From an uncultured Collinsella sp. (GTDB lineage: Bacteria; Actinomycetota; Coriobacteriia; Coriobacteriales; Coriobacteriaceae): a stretch of DNA of 7,939 bases. The DNA is taken from positions 1-7,939 of the forward strand of contig URWS01000056.1 of the NCBI GenBank assembly GCA_900551605.1. Direction: 5' to 3'. How positions within the stretch are numbered: position 1 is the stretch's first letter; each line of letters begins with the position of its first letter. A program made the position numbers and the translations under genes. Of the stretch, positions 1 through 5,525 are shown piece by piece. Below the pieces are notes generated by a model. It saw only the letters and a list, made by a program, of their open reading frames with translations. It searched no databases and was not told where the DNA came from.

Positions 1-49
1 ACGAGATTCGCCTTAGTCTCGTGGGCTCGGAGATGTGTATAAGAGACAG
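1..49. other. Illumina Nextera i7 adapter remnant (not genomic)
   Basis: Bases 31-49 are the Nextera transposase mosaic end AGATGTGTATAAGAGACAG. Bases 16-30 are the Nextera read-2 stem GTCTCGTGGGCTCGG. Bases 8-15, TCGCCTTA, match the i7 index known as N701. Bases 1-7, ACGAGAT, are the end of the P7 primer. The order and spacing are exactly those of the library adapter, so the organism's DNA starts at base 50. The adapter contains no stop in the frame of the neighbouring minus-strand gene, so automatic gene calling would run that protein on through it. Confidence 0.98.
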
Positions 50-952
50 CGTCCTCTCCGCCTCAGCGGGGCTGAAAGGCGTAAACCCGCCCCACGGGTA
101 GAAAGTCAGCTCGCCGACGAGAACGCGCCCCTTGCAGATGAAGAGGTCGACCCTCAAGAAAGGTACACCGTCACTCAGTTTCCTTGATAGCTCGAGCATC
201 TCGCTGAGCTGCTCCGGGGCAGGGATCGTCTCTTCGGAACTCGCGTATCCCATCGCCAAAGGCAGCAGATTCCACTCAGTGTCGTAGAAATCGTTGTACC
301 TCTTCTCAGAATCGTTCTTGTCCCCGTGACAATAAGAAATCAGCCGGGGTTCCCCGTCAAAGCAGAAGAAGTCGAACTCGTCGATGCCTTCCCAGTTATC
401 GTCTTCATCACGGGCATTATCGCCCTCGCTCTCCAAGAACTCCTCGGCGAACACGACGGGCTTCACGTTCTTGTAAGGCCATTCCCTGCACCCGTAAAAA
501 TAATTCTGCTTCAAATGACCCCGAAAAAAGTCCTTGGCACTGTTGAGATCGAAGTGTCCCTTGTCAGTGCAGATGAGCACGCCGCCGCAGTCGTGGTTCG
601 TTTTGAGTACGAACTTCTCCGGTAGCCCACTCACATCGATGTCATCAGCGGAATTCCAGGCGCCCAACGTCTTGACCACGTGCTCGGAGCCCACACGCGA
701 GGCAATGAGGTCCTTAGCGCGGTACTTGTCGACCATGGTCGTGTACGCAGGGTTGTGATCGTTAAGCTTCAGCCACTGCATCTTCTCAGTGAAGGTCACC
801 GGCGAGTCTATGCTAGGCCACATGCCCAACTTGGCGCGATGCATCAATCGAAGGTGCGTCCTGTCGGAAACCCATTTCGTTAGACCCTTCGACGTAAAGG
901 CACAGTAGGCCATCCACGGGTCACTTAGGTATTTTTTAATTTTGCTTTCCAT
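50..952 (-). CDS. TupA-like ATP-grasp protein, C-terminus missing
   Basis: The frame opens at ATG 950-952 and stays open for 301 codons to base 50, where the adapter interrupts it. I recognise the TupA-like ATP-grasp family, whose members sit in polysaccharide loci. TupA itself is linked to teichuronopeptide synthesis. Family marks seen are TFTEKMQWLKL (residues 53-63), the nucleotide-binding stretch KFVLKTNHDCGG (113-124), EEF (170-172), DEFDFFCFDG (191-200), and RVDLF through GELTFYPWGGFTPF (267-293), which should carry the metal-binding acidic residues. Only the last 15-30 residues seem to be missing. No signal peptide or membrane segment is visible, so it is probably cytoplasmic. By family it should form an amide or ester link using ATP, perhaps adding an amino acid to the glycan. 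The substrate is unknown. A 143-base gap separates it from the operon upstream, and its GC content is lower than that of the genes at the right end. Confidence 0.88.
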
Positions 953-960
953 ATATACAA

Positions 961-967
961 TTTCCTT
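961..967 (-). promoter_or_regulatory. Ribosome binding site of the ATP-grasp gene
   Basis: On the minus strand this reads AAGGAAA and lies 8 bases before the ATG at 952. It supports that start, which is also where the family-like N-terminus begins (MESKIKKYL). Confidence 0.65.
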
Positions 968-997
968 AAGTCCGAGCTTAAACAAAGCGTTTTACTT

Positions 998-1026
998 TTT
1001 AATTCTCTGCGCTACACATGGAACAA
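998..1026 (-). promoter_or_regulatory. Weak candidate promoter in the only intergenic gap (953-1095)
   Basis: On the minus strand a TTGTTC box (1021-1026) and an ATTAAA box (998-1003) are separated by 17 bases, and the second box is 45 bases before the ATP-grasp start. Both match the sigma-70 consensus poorly, especially the -10 box. The main support is position: this is the only clear intergenic gap and it is locally AT-rich. Apart from this and the hairpin at 1071-1091, I see nothing else in the gap. Confidence 0.22.
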
Positions 1027-1070
1027 GCCCTGGGCGTATGCAAACCACCAACGATGACTTTGCTCGTATA

Positions 1071-1091
1071 TGCCCGAAACGGTTTCGGGCA
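1071..1091 (-). terminator. Perfect hairpin just after the polymerase stop codon; possible terminator lacking a U-tract
   Basis: TGCCCGAAAC (1071-1080) and GTTTCGGGCA (1082-1091) are exact reverse complements around a single base. In RNA this would give an 8-bp GC-rich stem with a small loop. It begins 4 bases after the TAA of the EpsG-like gene, the usual place for a 3'-end signal. In the direction of transcription it is followed by TATACGAGC, with no run of T, so it is not a classic intrinsic terminator. It could instead protect the 3' end of the transcript or reduce read-through into the ATP-grasp gene. Confidence 0.4.
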
Positions 1092-1095
1092 CTAT

Positions 1096-2184
1096 TTACC
1101 CCATCCAGACGAACGAATAAGACTCGATACCAAGCCCGGTATGAAGCAGATAGGCATAAAAGGCGTAGAAAAGGAACCAGACAACTAGAAAACAGCCAAG
1201 ACAAAAACGGGCTTTTATTTTCCGAGCGTCCTTCACGAAGCCTCCGAAAATCACGGGGCCTAATACGGTGAAGTAATAGGCTATGCGGCCGGCGTTGGCA
1301 ATCACATAAGAGGACGCCGAAGCCAAAATGCCTAAAGCGTAAAACACGAGCGGCATCCGGTTGGCTTTGAGCCGCGACGTTCCGTCGCTCTCAACAGGGG
1401 CAACATTCGCAGTTTCGCGGCTGACGAAATATGCGATCGCGAGGACGGTCGCCTGCGCAAAAACCATCAACCCGATGCTCGATTCGTTCACGGAGTAACG
1501 CGCATACCGGTCGACGAGCTTAGAGCCCGCATAAGCTGCCAGGAACAGCAGGGCAACCGATGCAAGCATCTTCGCGGCGAACTGCGATCGGCTCTTGCTT
1601 TTGTTGGAAAATAGGTAGTAGATGAGGAATAGGACCCCTATCAGGGCGGACGCGTGCAAAAGAGCGCCAACAGCCCACCAAGCGCAAAAAAGCAACGGCT
1701 TATTCTGTTCTAAAAACCTGGTTGCGTAGAAAACCAGCGAGACTGCAATCATCTGGCACGTCAGACACATAGACAGCGGGAACACCGTTGCCGTATAGAC
1801 GAACATCGCAAACGAGAGCGATGCCGTTCGTCTAAAATCCCAAAGCCTGAAAGCAAAAAAGGCGTTGGTGATCAGCGACTCGACGACGAGCAAGAACGAG
1901 TAATTGTTACAGATATGGAGCACCGCACTTGTGAAGACACCGTACGGAACGCTGAACGTATGGTTCCACATCGTGGTCCCATACGCGTAGAAGTACTCGA
2001 TTCCCTCTTTATAACCCAGGGTATCCTGCCCAACCGCATACGACCTCAAGCCCCCGACGGCGGTAAGAAGAACCACGGCAGCGACCAGCCCAGCCTTACT
2101 CTTGCCGTTTTCCGACATGCGCGCAAGCGCCGCTGAAAGCAAAACGACAAGAAAGTAGAAAAGCGATGTTTCGATAAAGTTCAT
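1096..2184 (-). CDS. EpsG/Wzy-type polysaccharide polymerase, multi-pass membrane protein
   Basis: This 362-residue protein is mostly hydrophobic, with about ten likely membrane segments; clear ones lie near residues 5-22, 31-48, 121-138, 165-190, 205-220, 238-255, 278-297, 300-317 and 326-347. The EpsG-family signature is present: LRSYAVGQDTLGYK at residues 46-59, matching the usual RxxxVGxDTxxY, then HASAL at 177-181 and RIAYYF at 300-305. Length is normal for the family (about 330-400). The family is thought to polymerise lipid-linked repeat units on the outer face of the membrane. The ATG overlaps the stop of the upstream glycosyltransferase by ATGA, and GAGG sits 11 bases before it, so translation is probably coupled. 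GC content is about 50% in a sampled line, lower than in the genes to the right; sequence drift is common in polymerases, which set the repeat-unit linkage. A flippase was considered, but the length and the VGxDT motif argue against it. Confidence 0.87.
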   Translation of the reverse strand: MNFIETSLFYFLVVLLSAALARMSENGKSKAGLVAAVVLLTAVGGLRSYAVGQDTLGYKEGIEYFYAYGTTMWNHTFSVPYGVFTSAVLHICNNYSFLLVVESLITNAFFAFRLWDFRRTASLSFAMFVYTATVFPLSMCLTCQMIAVSLVFYATRFLEQNKPLLFCAWWAVGALLHASALIGVLFLIYYLFSNKSKSRSQFAAKMLASVALLFLAAYAGSKLVDRYARYSVNESSIGLMVFAQATVLAIAYFVSRETANVAPVESDGTSRLKANRMPLVFYALGILASASSYVIANAGRIAYYFTVLGPVIFGGFVKDARKIKARFCLGCFLVVWFLFYAFYAYLLHTGLGIESYSFVWMG

Positions 2185-3284
2185 CCGAATACCAGCCTCA
2201 CGAAACCGGGAAGCTCCGAATTGATTTCATAGCCCGAGCCTTTCAAATCCCTCGCACTGGCGCTTGACCCTATGCGATCCGCGGAGAGCGCGGCGTCGGC
2301 CCATTCGTCCAAAGCGTCGCCCAGACTTTTGTAAACGACGTTCTCGCAAATGCCAACCTCCCGCGTGATGGAGTCGCTAATCACGCAAGGGAGTCCGTTT
2401 GCCTGCGCCTCGACGACGACGTTCGGCAGGCCTTCGTAGACAGAGGGGAAGATGAAGACGTCCATAGCCGAATAGAGACGGCGGACATCGCTCCTAACCC
2501 CGGCAAACACCACCCTATCGGTCAATCCGAGCTCGGCAACGCGCCTCTCAACGGCCGTGCGTGTCTCGCCTTTGCCGACGAGAATGAGGACGGCGTCTGG
2601 CCTTCTCCGGGCGATTTCAGCAAAAACATCGACAAGGAAGAGGTGGTTCTTCTGCTCACTGAACCTCCCGACGTGCCCGACGACATAGGACTCGGCAGGA
2701 ACGCCCAGTTCGCGCTTAACATCGTCCCGTGTCGAAGCGTCATAGGCGTAGTCCTCGAGGTTGAGCGCGTTCTTCATGAGATGGAAACGCGGCCCCGATA
2801 CCCCCGCCTTGCCGAACATGTAGACGCCCGCCTCGGTAGACGGGGCGGCGAAGTCGGTCGCCGCAACCCTGACAAGGGGCTTGAAAAGATTGTGCAGCAG
2901 GGTCTCCTTTTTGCTGTTCGAAACTGTACCCGTGTTGCTTGACCTGAATATGGTTCTGGACACGCCTCCGAATCTCATGGCGAGCAAATCAAGACAGGAA
3001 AGGCTGTGCTGAGACGACCTGACAGCACAGCAATAACCGCCGTCCCGGGCTATCTGCATGAGCCGCTTGAACGAAGCGACCGGCCCGGCCTCGGTCTTCT
3101 TGACTGTGTGCACAATTCTGCCGCCCATCGACTCGATTTCGGCGTCGTAAAAGCCCGGCACGTCGGACGACACACAGAAGTCGAGCTGATAGCGCGACTT
3201 GTCCAAAGCCCGGTAATACTTCATGAATACCGTCTCGGCCCCGCCGGTGTCCATCGAGGTCACGATATAGAGGGCCTTCTTCAT
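2181..3284 (-). CDS. Family 4 (GT-B) glycosyltransferase
   Basis: This is a complete 367-residue retaining glycosyltransferase of the CAZy GT4 type. The N-terminal acceptor domain has the glycine-rich loop TGGAE (13-17). The C-terminal nucleotide-sugar domain has KNALNLEDY (171-179), GHVGRFSEQKNH (203-214), LVGKGE (235-240) and FPSVYEGLPNVVVEA (279-293). The last holds the EX7E pair, E284 and E292, that binds the donor. It resembles EpsF/CapM-like enzymes that extend a lipid-linked oligosaccharide at the inner face of the membrane. Donor and acceptor cannot be told from sequence. It starts in an ATGA overlap with the epimerase-like gene and ends in an ATGA overlap with the polymerase gene. 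GGTGATC (3290-3296), complementary to the 16S rRNA tail, lies 5 bases before the ATG and can serve as its ribosome binding site. Confidence 0.9.
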   Translation of the reverse strand: MKKALYIVTSMDTGGAETVFMKYYRALDKSRYQLDFCVSSDVPGFYDAEIESMGGRIVHTVKKTEAGPVASFKRLMQIARDGGYCCAVRSSQHSLSCLDLLAMRFGGVSRTIFRSSNTGTVSNSKKETLLHNLFKPLVRVAATDFAAPSTEAGVYMFGKAGVSGPRFHLMKNALNLEDYAYDASTRDDVKRELGVPAESYVVGHVGRFSEQKNHLFLVDVFAEIARRRPDAVLILVGKGETRTAVERRVAELGLTDRVVFAGVRSDVRRLYSAMDVFIFPSVYEGLPNVVVEAQANGLPCVISDSITREVGICENVVYKSLGDALDEWADAALSADRIGSSASARDLKGSGYEINSELPGFVRLVFG

Positions 3285-4231
3285 TGGACGATCACCGCAT
3301 CGGATTTCTCGATCAGCTTCTGCAGCGCCTTTTTAGCAATCGCCTTCCTGCGGTTGGCCGGAGATTCCTGATAGCGCTCGTATACCTCGGCCTTCACCGC
3401 GAACCTTGCGTCGCCTGAAAGATCCGCCATTGCGCGAAGCTGCGCTATATGTAGATGATGGTAGGCGGGAGAGGCGATACGCTTTTCCATGTCGTAATAA
3501 GACCAGAAGCCGGCGTCGTAGTCATCCAAATGGCAAGCCAACGTCTCCGCAGAGTGCTTGAATGGCCCGGCGAAGCGCGCGTCGACCAACGATGCGTCAT
3601 AGAGACCGAAAAGGCTAAACACCCAACCGTTCATGACACTGCGCCTGGGGCGTTGAGGGTACTCCTCCAGGAACAGTTCTCCCCCGTCATGCGACGACAC
3701 GCCGCCATTGTCCATGTCGATAAGCATGAACTCGGCAGCTTTCAGCGCCGCAACTCTATAGCACTCGTCCCCGAAAGCCGCATGGGCCCTCAGCAGCATC
3801 GAGCACCCCTCGCCTTGGGCCATCGAGGAGACGGAGTACTTAGCGCTGCCTATCGGACCAAATGCGTCCCAAGAGCCGTCATCCCGCTGGGCGCCGATCG
3901 CCCAATCCGAGCATACCCTTAGTGCGTCGAGAAAGCGCTCAACTTCATCCGACCTGAGAATGCTCAAGTCGTAACAGCCCAAACCGTATTGGAAAATGGC
4001 GATGGGGAAATGCACCCGCGCCCCACCGGCGATGACGCTAACAGGGACACCGCCCTCGTCGAGCAGAGTACTGCCAGTGACCTTGCCGGTCAAATCGTTG
4101 TAGTACCCGGACAACTGTCCGACATTATAGGCCCTGCCCAAGCTCTGCTCTACGGCCACAGCCGTCTTGCCAGTGAGCATTTTGCTCCACCTTTTGAGCA
4201 TGGTCATCTTCTGCGCAATCTGGCCCATCAT
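3281..4231 (-). CDS. D-glucuronyl C5-epimerase-like protein
   Basis: This 316-residue protein resembles the C-terminal catalytic domain of D-glucuronyl C5-epimerase, the enzyme that turns D-glucuronate into L-iduronate inside heparan-type chains. Matching features are HFPIAIFQYGLGCYD (74-88), an AQGEG stretch (138-142), FLEEYPQRPRRSVMNGWVFS (187-206), SLFGLYD (206-212), and SYYDMEKR followed by SPAYHHLHIAQL (244-265). Animal enzymes rely on a Glu-Tyr pair and two further tyrosines; the likely equivalents are E190/Y191, Y245 or Y246, and Y257. The N-terminal domains of the animal enzyme are absent, and no signal peptide or membrane segment is seen. It would therefore act in the cytoplasm, presumably on the lipid-linked unit before export. 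It is fused by ATGA overlaps to glycosyltransferases on both sides, with ugd two genes upstream. Two ATGs compete: 4231, or 4228 with better spacing (6 bases) from AAGG at 4235-4238. The fold is clear; true epimerase activity is inferred. Confidence 0.82.
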   Translation of the reverse strand: MMGQIAQKMTMLKRWSKMLTGKTAVAVEQSLGRAYNVGQLSGYYNDLTGKVTGSTLLDEGGVPVSVIAGGARVHFPIAIFQYGLGCYDLSILRSDEVERFLDALRVCSDWAIGAQRDDGSWDAFGPIGSAKYSVSSMAQGEGCSMLLRAHAAFGDECYRVAALKAAEFMLIDMDNGGVSSHDGGELFLEEYPQRPRRSVMNGWVFSLFGLYDASLVDARFAGPFKHSAETLACHLDDYDAGFWSYYDMEKRIASPAYHHLHIAQLRAMADLSGDARFAVKAEVYERYQESPANRRKAIAKKALQKLIEKSDAVIVQ

Positions 4232-5520
4232 TCACCTTCGTTTCTGTAATCGACTCCGAGCGAGCGCACAAGCCCCTCCACGTTGGCCTCCAAACGGAAG
4301 TCCCTCTCCCAAACGGCCCTTGCAGCGCGCCTCATAGAAGACCCTTCGGCCTTGCCCAAAAAGACGAATCGCTTTATGGCCGCGGCGACATCTTCCGGTC
4401 CACAGTCGCTAGGTAGGAGAAAACCGTTGACGCCATCGCTTACTATCTCGTGGGTTCCGCCAACGTCCGTGGCGATGACGGGAATGCCGAATCCGCAGGC
4501 CTCCATGATCGAAAGCGGCAGGCCCTCGCTTGACGAGACGTTCACGAAGACGTCGAAATGCTTCGCTGCGTACTCCCCCAAAAGCGCGTCGTTCGGCAAA
4601 GCCCCCGCGAACTTCGCGGTGGAGTGCGTCAGCAACGAGCAGGCGGCCCTCGCCTCCTCGAGCTGTGGGCCGTCGCCGTAATGGGTCCATTCGACGCGAA
4701 GCCCTTCGGCATCAAGAAGGGTGACAGCCTTAGCAAGAAGAGGCACGCGCTTAACGTCGACAATACGCGAGCACGAGACGACCCGCAACGGGCAGGTCAA
4801 CGGCTCGCCGGACTTGTCTGGCATCTCCCGCGTTCCGAGATAGGAGGTCGTCACCTTGCCCTCATGGCCCGGCCAGTTCGCGTTTATGTATTCCTCCCCG
4901 TCTTTCGAGCAGGGAAGCACTCCGGAAAGCTTGGATAGGAGGTATCCCCGGAAGGGCAAATAATGCACATGGGTACGATCTGCATACAGATCGTACCCAT
5001 GTGCACGCGCAACGGCGCGTGCACATGGGTACGTGCCGGTCAGCCAAGCAGCGACCAAAGCGGTGTCGTAAAGCCAAAAGCTGTATATGTGCGTGGGCTC
5101 AAAGCCAAAGCGGACCAGTTCCTCCGCAAGCACGTCCGCCTTTGCCTTCGCCCTCGCGGCAAAGTAGCCCCGAAACACGCGCTTTCCGATTCCATGAACG
5201 GATTCTGTGGCATAGGCCTCACGAACGTCCGCACCGCCCAAAAGGGGAAACGCGATCCCTTTGACTGCAAGCAAAGCCTTGTCCTTGGAGGTATTACCGC
5301 AACCCAAGGCCAGGGGCGTCACATTGCCCGGCAGCGCGCAGGTGGGCGCGTCACCCGGCTGCGCCTCGGTCCCCACGGCGAGCACCTCGTCGAAATAGGT
5401 CGAAAGAACGCCTATCTCGTTCTCGAGATAGGACTCAGCGGCGACCTCGCCGCGGTTAAAGGGGAACCTCCTCGTCAGAAGGAGCAGCCGTCTCTTTTTT
5501 TTATCAGCAGTAATCGCCAC
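4228..5520 (-). CDS. Family 4 (GT-B) glycosyltransferase, GTG start
   Basis: This 430-residue GT4 enzyme is typical in length. It shows an N-terminal TRRFPFNRGE (16-25), the acceptor-domain motif RAHGYDLY with a following LPFR (172-179 and 188-191), SRIVDVKRV (251-259), YGDGP (281-285), and SSSEGLPLSIMEA (329-341). The last contains the EX7E donor-binding pair E332 and E340, followed by GIPVIATDVGGTHEIV (345-360). The frame is open further upstream to an ATG at 5614-5616, but that part would overlap ugd by about 90 bases and looks non-family (Arg/Cys-rich). GTG 5518-5520, 5 bases after the ugd stop and preceded by AAGAGGG, is the better start. Codons 7-9 sit in an A8 run. The gene contains two strong DNA palindromes, one of them spanning the conserved RAHGYDLY. 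The sugar specificity is unknown. Its stop overlaps the next start as ATGA. Confidence 0.88.
   Translation of the reverse strand: MAITADKKKRRLLLLTRRFPFNRGEVAAESYLENEIGVLSTYFDEVLAVGTEAQPGDAPTCALPGNVTPLALGCGNTSKDKALLAVKGIAFPLLGGADVREAYATESVHGIGKRVFRGYFAARAKAKADVLAEELVRFGFEPTHIYSFWLYDTALVAAWLTGTYPCARAVARAHGYDLYADRTHVHYLPFRGYLLSKLSGVLPCSKDGEEYINANWPGHEGKVTTSYLGTREMPDKSGEPLTCPLRVVSCSRIVDVKRVPLLAKAVTLLDAEGLRVEWTHYGDGPQLEEARAACSLLTHSTAKFAGALPNDALLGEYAAKHFDVFVNVSSSEGLPLSIMEACGFGIPVIATDVGGTHEIVSDGVNGFLLPSDCGPEDVAAAIKRFVFLGKAEGSSMRRAARAVWERDFRLEANVEGLVRSLGVDYRNEGE
4964..5033. repeat. Double palindrome: three alternating arms, two perfect 19-bp hairpins
   Basis: TGCACATGGGTACGATCTG (4964-4982) is the exact reverse complement of 4987-5005, with a 4-base loop CATA. 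CGTACCCATGTGCACGCGC (4992-5010) is the exact reverse complement of 5015-5033, with a 4-base loop AACG. The two hairpins share the middle arm, so only one can form at a time. The 14-mer TGCACATGGGTACG therefore occurs directly at 4964-4977 and 5020-5033 and inverted at 4992-5005. The element lies wholly inside the glycosyltransferase coding region (residues 163-186) and is read in different registers in each copy. No transposase or recombinase is near it. Confidence 0.97.
5411..5432. repeat. Perfect 9-bp inverted repeat with a 4-base loop
   Basis: CCTATCTCG (5411-5419) and CGAGATAGG (5424-5432) are exact reverse complements around TTCT. It lies in the first 40 codons of the GTG-started glycosyltransferase and covers residues 30-37 (SYLENEIG). 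It is the second clear palindrome in this gene. An RNA hairpin here could slow early elongation, or the match may be chance. Confidence 0.7.
5495..5502. repeat. Eight-base A/T homopolymer at the start of the glycosyltransferase
   Basis: The plus strand has T8, read as A8 on the coding strand across codons 7-9 (AAA AAA AAG, three lysines). A one-base slip would shift frame within the first ten codons. Such tracts can be phase-variable, but eight bases is at the short end and I see no direct proof. Confidence 0.6.
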
Positions 5521-5525
5521 AAATA

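Noticed and set aside
992..1204. Minus-strand open frame of 70 codons crossing the polymerase stop
   Set aside because: It is an out-of-frame reading of the polymerase 3' end and of the hairpin gap. Its hydrophobic start comes from the overlapping membrane-protein code.
942..1271. Plus-strand open frame of 109 codons across the intergenic gap
   Set aside because: Most of it lies opposite the 3' end of the polymerase gene. It is highly basic, has no motif, and no ribosome binding site is seen before its ATG.
4964..5033. Palindromic arms as insertion-sequence ends, an attachment site or a CRISPR repeat
   Set aside because: There is no transposase or integrase in the window, only three arms, no regular spacers, and the host gene is uninterrupted. 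A coding-region palindrome fits better.
4964..5033. Palindrome as an amplification or assembly chimera
   Set aside because: Not fully excluded, but the reading frame runs through it with GT4 motif spacing as expected (RAHGYDLY, eight residues, LPFR), which a chimera would be expected to break.
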